Origin: Phyllobacterium zundukense
GTDB lineage: Bacteria; Pseudomonadota; Alphaproteobacteria; Rhizobiales; Rhizobiaceae
Assembly: GCF_025452195.1 (NCBI RefSeq)
Contig: NZ_CP104972.1
Span: 124,001 to 188,000 of the forward strand
Length of the DNA stretch: 64,000 bases
Direction of reading: 5' to 3'
Part shown: positions 35,694 through 43,949 of the stretch, in pieces
How the letters are laid out: each line of letters starts with the position of its first letter
Position numbering within the stretch: the first letter of the stretch is position 1
Notes under the pieces: generated by a model
What the model saw: only the letters and a program-made list of their open reading frames with translations
Database searches by the model: none
What the model was told of the DNA's origin: nothing
Position numbers and translations under genes: made by a program

Positions 35694-37529
35694 ATGATGT
35701 TGCAATTCGTATTGCCAGGCACGCGGATGCTCCGAGACGCGCTGGGGCGCCAATTGCCCCTGCTTTCGGCTGTGGTCATCCTTGGTTTGAGCAGTGCTGC
35801 GCTCGAAGGCGCCGGTATCGGTCTCGTCATTCCCATGCTGAGCATCATTGCCGGTCATGAGAACGACACGGGAATGGGCGGCCTCTCTGCTGTCTTCCAA
35901 CAAGTCGGATCGGGGTTGGATGATGGAGAACGGCTCGTTGTAATCGCGGTGATCGTCCTCGCCTTGATCACGCTGAAGAACATTTTGGCATTTTCAAACA
36001 CGGTGCTCACGACCTACATCTACGGTAAAGCCAGCCATTCCATTCGAAGCGCGCTCTCACAGCAGCTCCTGAGCATAGGATACCCTTTCTTCCTCCAAAA
36101 ACACCCCCAGCAGCCCTAGCAAGGATACCCTTTCTTCCTGCAACAGAGCCCCGGGCGACTGCTGAATATCATCTCCAACGAGTCTTGGCGGGCTTCGGAT
36201 GCCATCCAGACCGTACTCGCGTCTATTGTGAGCGCGTCGGCGGCGATCATTCTGCTGGGGTTCCTTCTGCTTCTGTCCTGGCCGATGACAGTGTTCGTGG
36301 CGCTGGGTCTGGCGCTGGTCCAACTGGCGCATGCCATTCTTTCGGCCAGTCTGAAAGACCCGAGCCGTAGCGTCACGTCGCTCAATAGCGAACTTGCGTC
36401 CAGAATGCTCCACCTCGTGCATGCCGGGCGGCTGATCCGAATCTTTGGGCAGGAGCGGCGTGAAAAGGCGGTGTTCGACAAAGCATCGGACGCCGTTCGC
36501 CGAGCCGGCTTTGTCCTCCAAACCCGCCAGGGGGCACTGCCGCCGCTGACCGAGGTCCTGCATGCTATGCTTTTCCTGGCAGTGGTCGTGGTCGCATGGT
36601 TCGCGAACGTGAGTTTTCCGGTTATCGTCGCATTCATCGTCCTGCTTTACCGGCTGCAGCCACATATGCGTGCCCTGCAATTATCATGGAGCCAGATCCA
36701 GGGTTGGAGCGGGTCACTGGAAGAAGTGAGATGGTTGCTCGATTCATCAGACAAGCCAGAACCTCCATCAGGCACGCTGCCGGCGCAGGGCCTACGTCAA
36801 CGGATGCAATTCGACGGCGTGACCTTTAAATACCCTGGTTCAGGTTCCCGCGCGGCAGTGTTGCATTCCGCGACCTTCGAAATCCGCAGCGGTTGCTCGA
36901 CAGCAATCATCGGTCGATCAGGTGCCGGCAAAACTACTGTAGTGAACCTTCTCTGCAGATTTGTGGATCCGGATGAGGGGCATATCATCGTTGATGGCGT
37001 GCCCTTGAGCCAGATCGATCCGATCCAATGGCGAAGCCAGATTGCGTTGGCCAGCCAGGACCTGGAACTTGTGGACGGTACGATTTTAGAGAACATCACT
37101 TACGGGCAAGACCTGGCGACAGCCGCAGAAGCGGAGGCCGCAGCGAAATTGGCCGAGGCACACGAGTTTATAGAAAACCTGCCTTATGGATACCAAACGA
37201 TCGTTGGCTACAGAGGTGTCAATCTGTCTGCCGGACAACGGCAGCGCATTGCATTGGCAAGAGCAATGGTGCGCGACCCCGAAATCCTGATTCTGGACGA
37301 AGCCACAAACGCTGTGGACGGTCTTTCGGAAGCGGCGATCGTCGAGACACTGAAGTCGAGGGCAGGACGGCGTACGACGATTGTGATCAGTCATCATCGG
37401 AGCACCATTGCATTTTGCGATGATGTTGTGGTCCTCAGTGGCGGTCGCGTGAAGACCCAGGCTCCATTCGCCGAAGTAGCCTCACTGAGTATGGACCAAC
37501 TCTATGAGCACGAGCATCGAAACATCTGA
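35694..37529 (+). pseudogene. ABC exporter (MsbA-like) interrupted by an in-frame TAG at codon 142
   Basis: One continuous frame of 611 codons apart from a single TAG at 36117-36119. The first part is a transmembrane exporter domain (LPLLSAVVILGLSSAALEG, IGLVIPMLSIIAG). The second part has more helices, Walker A IIGRSGAGKTT (about 406-416), signature LSAGQRQRIALARAM and Walker B LILDEATNAVD. It would flip a lipid-linked glycan or similar product. The stop lies in a 45-base imperfect tandem duplication. Either the gene is broken, the stop is read through, or the base is a sequence error. An in-frame ATG at 36228 could give only a shortened product lacking the first helices. Confidence 0.85.
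36078..36139 (+). repeat. 45-base imperfect tandem duplication carrying the stop codon
   Basis: The 17-mer GGATACCCTTTCTTCCT occurs at 36078-36094 and 36123-36139, offset by exactly 45 bases, so the frame is kept. After the 17-mer the copies diverge (CCAAAAACACCCCCAG versus GCAACAGAGCCCCGGG). The first copy includes CCC-TAG-CAA and so adds 15 codons, one of which is the stop. Confidence 0.8.
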
Positions 37530-37620
37530 CGCGCTCAACTCACCGTCTATTCTCCTGGCGGAACCGTTTCCTTTTGCGGTGCGCGCTGGAACTCGATTCT
37601 ATCCGGCCCACCAAGCCGTA

Positions 37621-38280
37621 TCAATACGACCCGCGAGAGGCACATACGGCAGGAATGGTCTTGAGAATGATTATGATATCTTTCTGAAAGGACCAGTTTT
37701 CAACGTACTGCTTATCGAAAGCAATGCGCTCGTCATAGTTCACGTCATTGCGGCCGCTGATCTGCCACACACCAGTCAGGCCCGGGCGCGATTTGAAATA
37801 GTAGGTTGCGGCGGAACCATAGAGTTCGATCTCATCCTTCACTACAGGACGCGGCCCAACCAGGCTCATCTCGCCGCGAAGAATGTTAACCAGCTGGGGT
37901 AGTTCGTCGAGGCTCAATTTCCGCAACACGAAGCCGACTGTGGTGATACGTGGATCGACCTGCAGCTTTCGCGCTGCCAACCATTCCGCACGTGCCTCCG
38001 GATTTGCAGCGAAATGGGCTTCAAGGATGGCATCACCGTCGGTAACCATGGTGCGGAACTTGAGGCAATAGAACGGATTCCCGCCACGCCCGATGCGGCG
38101 ATGGCCATAAAAAACAGGTCCACCGTCCGACAATTTAACCAGACAGGAGAGCAGTATGAACAGCGGGCTGAGCAGGATGAGGGCAAGGCTCGCGGCGAGC
38201 ACATCGAACGATCGTTTCAAGAGCCCTCCAATGGGAAGTTTTTCAAGTTCTTCGGATTGTCGAATTATTTTCGTCGTCAC
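37621..38280 (-). CDS. ExoY-like undecaprenyl-phosphate sugar phosphotransferase
   Basis: A 219-residue short-form bacterial sugar transferase. One N-terminal hydrophobic hairpin (FDVLAASLALILLSPLFILL) precedes the catalytic domain: GPVFYGHRRIGRGGNPFYCL, KFRTM, LDELPQLVNILRGEMSLVGP and RPGLTGVWQISGRNDV. The enzyme starts glycan synthesis by moving a sugar-1-phosphate onto undecaprenyl phosphate in the inner membrane; ExoY of Sinorhizobium does so for succinoglycan. It converges on the ABC exporter gene with a 91-base gap. Its promoter region holds dyad site B. Confidence 0.92.
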   Translation of the reverse strand: MTTKIIRQSEELEKLPIGGLLKRSFDVLAASLALILLSPLFILLSCLVKLSDGGPVFYGHRRIGRGGNPFYCLKFRTMVTDGDAILEAHFAANPEARAEWLAARKLQVDPRITTVGFVLRKLSLDELPQLVNILRGEMSLVGPRPVVKDEIELYGSAATYYFKSRPGLTGVWQISGRNDVNYDERIAFDKQYVENWSFQKDIIIILKTIPAVCASRGSY

Positions 38281-38445
38281 AAGAAGTCCTTTCGAGTGGT
38301 TCTCAAGAAGCTGGCTTCGTGTTTTGGGTGGCTAAACCAACCCTTCATATGCGCGGTAATGCCCGACGCCAACCCGGTACTGGCGACTTCGTTCCACGGT
38401 TGGGCTTCAGCCCTAGGAGGCGTCGGACCTATGCCAAGTCCAAGA

Positions 38446-38461
38446 TCAGACCAAAGTCCGA
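38446..38461. promoter_or_regulatory. Dyad operator site B, upstream of the ExoY-like gene
   Basis: TCAGACCAAAGTCCGA, one mismatch from the perfect dyad of site A (on the reverse strand TCGGACTTTGGTCTGA). It lies about 166 bases upstream of the ExoY-like ATG and is preceded by GA, as is site C. Confidence 0.55.
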
Positions 38462-38629
38462 TTGCCATGCGGCAATGAATAGATTGGTCGCCGTGGGCAC
38501 TCGATGAACCAGGTCGCAAACACCCAGCACCCTCGCGTCACAAAGCGGTACACTCCAAATGTCCCAAGACAGTCACGTTCCGCCCCGGACTTCAGACCAG
38601 CGAAAGATGAGACTTATGATATTCGATGA

Positions 38630-38645
38630 TCAGACCAAAGTCGGA
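38630..38645. promoter_or_regulatory. Dyad operator site C, upstream of the Gly/Asn-rich protein gene
   Basis: TCAGACCAAAGTCGGA, again one base from a perfect dyad and identical to site B except at one position. It lies about 153 bases upstream of the ATG at 38798. Confidence 0.55.
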
Positions 38646-38797
38646 ATACCTCGAGGCAATCGTTTGGTATGGAACAGTACGGCGTTGACACGTGCGCAGG
38701 GAGCCTTGCGAGCTACAGTTGCTTTTGAGCCGCAACAGAGATCAAACTTTCTCTTTGTCTTGCCTCTGTTATGAGGACAGAATTTTCAGGAGGCACT

Positions 38798-39295
38798 ATG
38801 CATACCCGTTTTGGACTGACTCGCGTTCTTTGCAGTGCTTGCGTAGCTGCAGCGTTGGTGGCGACGCCCCTTGAAATCACCCTCGATGGTCAATCCCTGA
38901 GTTTGCACGCACAATCGGCATGGGCAAAAGATGGGAATAATGGCGGCGGCAATGGAGGCGGCAATGGAGGTGGTAAGGGCGGAGGCAATGGCAACGGAGG
39001 TGACGGTGGAAACAGTGGCGGCGGCAATGGGAAAGGTAACAACGGCAAGAACGGGAAAAACGACAATACGAGCCAGAGCGGCGAGGACAAGGGCACTGCC
39101 GTCAATCAATCTACACCCGCAACCCGCGAAAAAGTGGCAGTCGATGGCACTTCGATTGAAGTTCGTCACAGGAATGGAATGAGCGAAAGGATTGAGGCCG
39201 GGCGCTACATGATGAAGGATGCAAAGGGCCGCACAATCATAAACCGCACAGCAACAAATTCTGATCAATCGAGATTACAATCGTTCGTCCGCTGA
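38798..39295 (+). CDS. Secreted Gly/Asn-rich low-complexity protein
   Basis: A 165-residue exported protein. Signal region: TRVLCSACVAAALVATPLEI, processed probably near AQSAWA-KD. A repeat tract of GGGN, GGGK and GNGG units follows (about residues 45-85), then a charged tail with REKVAVDGTSIEVRHRNGMS and RIEAGRYMMKDAKGRTIINR. GGAGG precedes the ATG at 38798, so I do not use the in-frame start at 38771. The protein is probably extracellular or surface-bound. A second protein of the same design is encoded at 41824-42339, on the other side of the two-component genes. No family name is known to me. Confidence 0.8.
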   Translation: MHTRFGLTRVLCSACVAAALVATPLEITLDGQSLSLHAQSAWAKDGNNGGGNGGGNGGGKGGGNGNGGDGGNSGGGNGKGNNGKNGKNDNTSQSGEDKGTAVNQSTPATREKVAVDGTSIEVRHRNGMSERIEAGRYMMKDAKGRTIINRTATNSDQSRLQSFVR

Positions 39296-39335
39296 TCGTT
39301 TGCACCCACGCCGGGTGCGCCCCTGGATTGACCAA

Positions 39336-39992
39336 TCATACCAGGCGGATATCGTGACCGGCGTCACGCAGTGCCATCGCGGCTTCGGTCCTGTTTGTGA
39401 CATTGAGTTTCGCAAATATGCGCCCCATATGGTGCTTTACAGTTTTTTCGTGAATGTCGAGCTTCAGCGCAATCCGCTTGTTGCTCAATCCGGACGCAGC
39501 AAGATCCAAGACCTCATACTCGCGACTTGAGAGTTCGGAGATCGGATCAGTCCTATTGGGCGCATTGGATATGGATGACAGATCCGATAGCATCCGGGCC
39601 GATAGAGCCGGAGAAACATAACCTTCACCAGAAGCAACCGCTCGGATTATTTCGGCCAGCGCCCGTGAGCCGACGCCTTTAAGGACATATGCTTTCGCGC
39701 CGCTGTTGAGAGCCTTCGTCACGTCGTCACTCCTCTCTGACACAGTCAGCATGATGATCTTTTGCTCGGGGAAATGATCGAGGATCGGCGAGACCGCGTC
39801 CAAACCTCCGCCCGGCATGGAGATGTCCAACAAAATAACGTCCGGACTGTGATCCCGGGCAATCCGGATCGCGTCCTCCTTTGTGCAGCCTTCTCCAACG
39901 ATCTGAAAGCCGTTGATTTCGCTGAGGCTGCGCCTGACCCCCTCCCTGAACAATGGATGGTCGTCAATCACTGCAATACGTAGTCCCGTCAT
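39336..39992 (-). CDS. NarL-family response regulator
   Basis: A 218-residue regulator. The receiver domain has DDH at 10-12, phosphoacceptor Asp56 in VILLDISMPGGG, and AKAYVLKG with the conserved Lys. The LuxR-type helix-turn-helix is in the last 65 residues (LSSREYEVLDLAASGLSNKR, IHEKTVKHHMGRIFAKLNV). Its start overlaps the kinase stop by one base (TAATG). It is the natural candidate to bind the recurring dyad sites upstream of the glycan and Gly-rich genes, because NarL-type dimers bind inverted repeats. That link is inference. Confidence 0.93.
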   Translation of the reverse strand: MTGLRIAVIDDHPLFREGVRRSLSEINGFQIVGEGCTKEDAIRIARDHSPDVILLDISMPGGGLDAVSPILDHFPEQKIIMLTVSERSDDVTKALNSGAKAYVLKGVGSRALAEIIRAVASGEGYVSPALSARMLSDLSSISNAPNRTDPISELSSREYEVLDLAASGLSNKRIALKLDIHEKTVKHHMGRIFAKLNVTNRTEAAMALRDAGHDIRLV

Positions 39993-41383
39993 TACGCCTG
40001 CTCCAGTCCGTCCAAATTCAGTGACATCCGTACCCGAGTGCCTCGTGCCGAAGACTCTATGGTGAAATGGCCGCCAAGGCTTTCCACCCGGTCCCTCAGC
40101 CCGGCAAGTCCAATACCGCTACGACAGACATCGGCAGGATCGAAACCCGGCCCGCTGTCAGAAACATCGACTACAACGCGCTGATCCCGGAAAGTTTCCA
40201 CAACCCGTTGTTCAATGCCTCCACCATGCTGGAAGCCGTTGTTCAAAGCTTCTTGTATAAACCGATAAATGCAAATTTTTGCCGAAGGTTCAAGCTGCAC
40301 CGGCGTGCCTGATATCGATATATCAACGCTCGACCCGGTGCGATACTCGTGGGCTTTGACCGCCCGTTGGATGATTTCCGGCAAATCGGCCGCCTCTATA
40401 TGTGGCAGCACGAGGCCTTCGCAGATGTTCCTGATCTCACGCATCGCCTCGTCCAGGCTTTCCTTTATCGCCATCACTTCGTCCTCACGCGTTTCTTCCG
40501 AGACGGCAGGATCGACAAGGACATCGCTGTCCAACCTCAGCGCAGCGAACGCCATGAGTTGCGCGGGGCCGTCATGGATATCCGCCCCTATGCGCCTGAG
40601 ATAGCTCTCATTTAGTGCCGCAGCACGTTGAGAGGCGCGTTGGACACGCGCATGTAACCTCTTATTTTGCAGCAGCAGATCGGAAAGCTCGCTCACCCGT
40701 TGCTTTAGGTCCCTGCGTTGATCGTCGATGGTCTTGCTGCCGCGGAACACGATCACTGACAAGACCAGAAAAAAAGCCAGTGTAAAGAAGGCTACAGCAA
40801 GCCAGCTGCGCAGGCGCGCCTGGTCCAAACTGTGTTGAAATTCGTCAGCTATTTCGTAAAATTCCGATACGGCGACCACTTTGCCCGACCACGGTTGGAG
40901 GACCGGATTATAAATCTCCAGAAGCGGCTTGCCGCTCGCCCGCTCAGCTTCGCTTTCCACGTCATCAATCTTGTTAAAATTAGCGACCATCTTGCCAGCA
41001 AACGCCGTCTTCAGGTCATCGTTGACGGCAAAGCGTTTGCCCATAAGCTTTTTGTCGTTGGAATACAGAACCAGCCCGTCGCTTCGCCAGAGTCTGAAAG
41101 ACATGAGCCTCGCAGCCAACGCCCCCTGCCCCAACGTCTCATCCAACGCACGCGTAACGGTTTCATCGAGCATCTGATTGGTTTGCATGTCGGGAAGAAT
41201 GGGCGCGACAACGCTATCCACATACAAGGCGGTTGCCGCCGCCGAATTACGAGTAACGGCAGCTTCAATCAAGCCCGCGACAAAAGCGCCAATCACAATC
41301 ATCGCACCCACCGAGACTAACCCTCCAATGAGCAGAAACTGCCTTGCAAGAGACTGAGAATTCCAGCGGGTCAGCAGATTCAT
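39992..41383 (-). CDS. NarL-type partner sensor histidine kinase (HisKA_3)
   Basis: A 463-residue membrane kinase. Two transmembrane helices (about 18-40 and 193-213) bracket a periplasmic sensor domain of about 150 residues. A coiled coil leads into HisKA_3, with the phosphoacceptor in RRIGADIHDGPAQLM (His270). The HATPase domain has FIQEALNNGFQHGGG, DSGPGFDP and GIGLAGLRDRVESLGGHF. It transmits a periplasmic or envelope signal to the NarL-type regulator encoded immediately downstream. The sensor domain has no motif I can assign to a ligand. Confidence 0.93.
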   Translation of the reverse strand: MNLLTRWNSQSLARQFLLIGGLVSVGAMIVIGAFVAGLIEAAVTRNSAAATALYVDSVVAPILPDMQTNQMLDETVTRALDETLGQGALAARLMSFRLWRSDGLVLYSNDKKLMGKRFAVNDDLKTAFAGKMVANFNKIDDVESEAERASGKPLLEIYNPVLQPWSGKVVAVSEFYEIADEFQHSLDQARLRSWLAVAFFTLAFFLVLSVIVFRGSKTIDDQRRDLKQRVSELSDLLLQNKRLHARVQRASQRAAALNESYLRRIGADIHDGPAQLMAFAALRLDSDVLVDPAVSEETREDEVMAIKESLDEAMREIRNICEGLVLPHIEAADLPEIIQRAVKAHEYRTGSSVDISISGTPVQLEPSAKICIYRFIQEALNNGFQHGGGIEQRVVETFRDQRVVVDVSDSGPGFDPADVCRSGIGLAGLRDRVESLGGHFTIESSARGTRVRMSLNLDGLEQA

Positions 41384-41823
41384 GGCTGTGTACGTTGGGT
41401 TGGCTCAAAGCCCTTTGATCGAGGCGATATTCGAATGTCAGTTAAGCACCGATAACCCGATGCGTTCATTGTCAATCTCCATTCTGGGTACCCATGCGGT
41501 CGCAGCACTGGTCTGCCCATAGCGGTCGCGAGCCACCAGTTTTTCGTTCTACCGCGATGTGTCGCGTGATCACCGTTAGCGCAATGTCTGCCATCGTGCA
41601 AATTGTGCATGGTTGAGTTTTCGCCGCGTGCCTCGGTCAATATTCCGCGGCATTCTTGTTCGAAAGCTCGCTCCGTTGACGCTACTTTCGATGGCCGCTG
41701 CGTTCATAAGATGAAGATTTGGAATTCTTCCCAACTGAACATGACGCCGTGTCAGCTCCCTGTGAAAACAGCGACCCGAAGGCCGCTGTCGAAAGATTAC
41801 CCAAGTATAGATCCTTTAAGATC
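41384..41823. other. Gap between kinase gene and second Gly-rich gene
   Basis: No coding frame with a ribosome site is seen. The left end should hold the promoter of the two-component genes and the right end the 3' region of the Gly-rich gene. No copy of the 16-bp dyad is visible here. Confidence 0.5.
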
Positions 41824-42339
41824 CTATTGGCGCGCATCCAGCAATGCATCAATGCGATCGACCTGTGCCGGGGTGAGCGTGCGGCCAAAGGCGGTTTCAA
41901 GCTGTGCAACCGCATCGTCAAGCGCCTCCTCCTGCAGTGCAGGGTCAGTCAGCGCCAAGGCCTCTTCCCGGCTGCGCTCATAGGTTGCAATCTTGCCTAC
42001 GGAAGAGTTCGGTGCGGCCCGCTCTCTTGCCCGTGCAGACGCATGCGCAGCGTTGAGCGGACCCAATCCAGTTTTATCGTCGTCGGTGTCCAGGGATGAT
42101 TTCTCGACTTTGGCTTTGTCGTGGGCATTTACAGAATTGCCGCGCTCGGACGATTTGCCATGGCTTCCACCGTTGTTTCCTTTTCCGCCGCCATTGCCGT
42201 TGCCGCCACCATTGCCACCGCCGTTTTTGGCAAATGCCGAACCTACGGGATTGAAGTGATCGGTGGTTGCACACATTGCGCCGGCAAAAAACAAACCAAG
42301 ACACGCTGCTGCGACGATACCAACTTTAGATTGAACCAT
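41824..42339 (-). CDS. Secreted Gly/Asn-rich protein, second member of the pair
   Basis: A 171-residue exported protein. Signal peptide: SKVGIVAAACLGLFFAGAMC; processing probably near SAFA-KN. A GGGN/GNGG tract (about residues 38-60) follows, then a charged stretch and a helical C-terminal domain (YERSREEALALTDPALQEEA, LTPAQVDRIDALLDARQ). AGGAGGTGG precedes the ATG at 42339. It shares the signal and low-complexity design with the protein at 38798 but has a different C-terminal part. A divergent half-match of the dyad (TCGGACTAAAGACC, 42419-42432) lies upstream. Confidence 0.8.
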   Translation of the reverse strand: MVQSKVGIVAAACLGLFFAGAMCATTDHFNPVGSAFAKNGGGNGGGNGNGGGKGNNGGSHGKSSERGNSVNAHDKAKVEKSSLDTDDDKTGLGPLNAAHASARARERAAPNSSVGKIATYERSREEALALTDPALQEEALDDAVAQLETAFGRTLTPAQVDRIDALLDARQ

Positions 42340-42529
42340 TATCCACCTCCTCAATGAATTGCATGCCGACAGAGCCGGACCGACGATCCAAACATAGGCT
42401 TCTTCGGGGAACGAGAAATCGGACTAAAGACCTACCAATAAAAATCAATAGGCCTAACGCGTATAGGCTCGTCGACCTCGCCGTTGGGGGCATAGCGGGT
42501 CAAACTGGGGCCTTTTGTTCTTTCAAGAT

Positions 42530-43924
42530 TTACTTTGCGTCGTGTACGTGCCCGAAAAAGTGGGCATCCTGTTGCTGACGCAGACCAAGAAGGTGTGAGG
42601 TTTCCAGCTCCACATCCGCGAGCCGGATTGCATCGCCCGCCTTCACCGGGCGGATCAGTCTGCGGTTGGCCACCAGATAGAACGGAGCTGGTTGCTCGGC
42701 AGCGAGCCGATCCGCAGGAACGAGGACGGCCGATACCTGTTCAATGGCATGGTGGTGTCCCGTCGCAGCCAGTATTCTGCCGCTGCCAAGATCGGCTTCC
42801 GCGATGGCGGCGATATCGAAACGCGGTTGCGGGTGCCGTGACCCACTGGAACGAAGCTTCAGACCTGCTTCGATGATGCTGGTGGCCGCCTCAAGCCCGA
42901 GAAGGTGGCGCGGGAGGTAGACCATCGCCGTCGCTCCGTTGCGGCTTAGAACATGGCCTTTTTCAGCGAGAAGGCTCCAACTCGCCGTGTCGCGGCACCG
43001 AATCACGACGAAGACTCCGCCGGCAAAGCTGACTTCGCCAGGCAAGCGCAGGCAATGGAAAACATCCATTCGGCGCTCGCCCTTCAAGAGCCCCCCATCC
43101 GTCTGCGCGGAGAAGAATGTTGGCACCTCCGAAATCCGGGCTATAGGACAATGAAGGTCTGGGCGGTCGGGGACAAGATCGATCGAATGGGAGACGACCA
43201 CGAGTTCGCAAAGATCGGGAACCGCGCGTTGAGGCAATGCGGCGGCCGACCGTGACCGGGCGGCGGCAATTTCGGTGACATCACGTTGGCCAAGTTCAAT
43301 GTGATCGGCAAAGCCGGGAGCATCGATAGTGACGCCATTGCTCGTAAGCGTTTGCGTCAGAGGATCGAAGAGGAAATCATATTCGCTGGCCTTTCCGGCG
43401 CAGACAATTTCGAAGCCCAGAACCTCTGCCCATGTAACAAGGCCGATCATGAGGCTGGGCTGATCGCCATCGACCGGCGTGACCACTGTTCCCCTTTGCG
43501 ATGCCATTCGAGCAAGGCCGGGCCCGATAACGCTGTCAACCTCTTTGGATACAAGCGCGACATGTTTGCCGGCAGCAATTGCCAGCTCGGCATGACGTGC
43601 ACCTGCTTCCGGGTGCCCCGTCGATTCGACCAGCACATCAAACGGCAAATCGACGATATGTGCGACGTCTCCGGCAGCGATGCACAGGCCATTCTCCCAT
43701 GCCCGCCTGGCCTCCTCCTTGCTGCAGCATTCAGCGATCGCCTCAAAGCCGGCGGACTTCATGGCCGCGGCGGCCGTAGCGACATCGACATCGACAGCGA
43801 TGCGCAGATCGAGGAGAGGAACATGCCTGCCCTGGGCCAGGAAACTTCGGCCAAACCCGCCAGTGCCTACAATGCACACGCCGATTGGCCGTGGCGCATC
43901 GCCGAAATAATCATGATAATTCAC
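42530..43924 (-). CDS. Homoserine-dehydrogenase-like NAD-binding protein with C-terminal SAF domain
   Basis: A 464-residue protein. The N-terminal Rossmann fold begins IGVCIVGTGGFGRSFLAQGR, followed by VDVDVATAAAAM and VLVESTGHPEAGARHAELAI. A C-terminal SAF-like segment reads PAPFYLVANRRLIRPVKAGD and AIRLADVELET. I start at the GTG at 43924, which has AAAGGA 6-7 bases upstream; longer readings run into tctA. Such proteins occur next to carboxylate or sugar-acid transporters; the substrate is not established. It follows tctA by 25 bases, so it should act on a product of the imported carboxylate. Confidence 0.75.
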   Translation of the reverse strand: MNYHDYFGDAPRPIGVCIVGTGGFGRSFLAQGRHVPLLDLRIAVDVDVATAAAAMKSAGFEAIAECCSKEEARRAWENGLCIAAGDVAHIVDLPFDVLVESTGHPEAGARHAELAIAAGKHVALVSKEVDSVIGPGLARMASQRGTVVTPVDGDQPSLMIGLVTWAEVLGFEIVCAGKASEYDFLFDPLTQTLTSNGVTIDAPGFADHIELGQRDVTEIAAARSRSAAALPQRAVPDLCELVVVSHSIDLVPDRPDLHCPIARISEVPTFFSAQTDGGLLKGERRMDVFHCLRLPGEVSFAGGVFVVIRCRDTASWSLLAEKGHVLSRNGATAMVYLPRHLLGLEAATSIIEAGLKLRSSGSRHPQPRFDIAAIAEADLGSGRILAATGHHHAIEQVSAVLVPADRLAAEQPAPFYLVANRRLIRPVKAGDAIRLADVELETSHLLGLRQQQDAHFFGHVHDAK

Positions 43925-43949
43925 GGTGTTGATCCTTTCGGTGCGGCGC

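Larger units (their letters stand above)
38281..38797. other. Divergent regulatory region between sugar transferase and Gly-rich gene
   Basis: The 517-base gap serves two divergent genes and holds dyad sites B and C about 180 bases apart. GGACTTCAGACC at 38587-38598 resembles a degenerate half. No coding frame is supported. Confidence 0.6.

Noticed and set aside
37504..37620. Start of a possible next gene after the ABC exporter (MSTSIETSDALNSPSILLAE)
   Set aside because: The frame runs into the convergent ExoY-like gene and its later part is only the shadow of that gene. It could be the stub of a truncated gene, but the 39 unique codons show no motif.
38771..38797. Upstream in-frame start for the Gly-rich protein
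   Set aside because: The GGAGG ribosome site lies inside this extension and is correctly spaced for the ATG at 38798.
38890..39105. Proline-rich minus-strand frame opposite the Gly-rich tract
   Set aside because: It is simply the complement of GGC/GGT repeats; low-complexity DNA keeps several frames open.
42419..42432. TCGGACTAAAGACC upstream of the second Gly-rich gene as a fourth copy of the dyad
   Set aside because: Only the left half matches and the right half is not inverted, so it is not counted as a site. It is kept as a weak hint.
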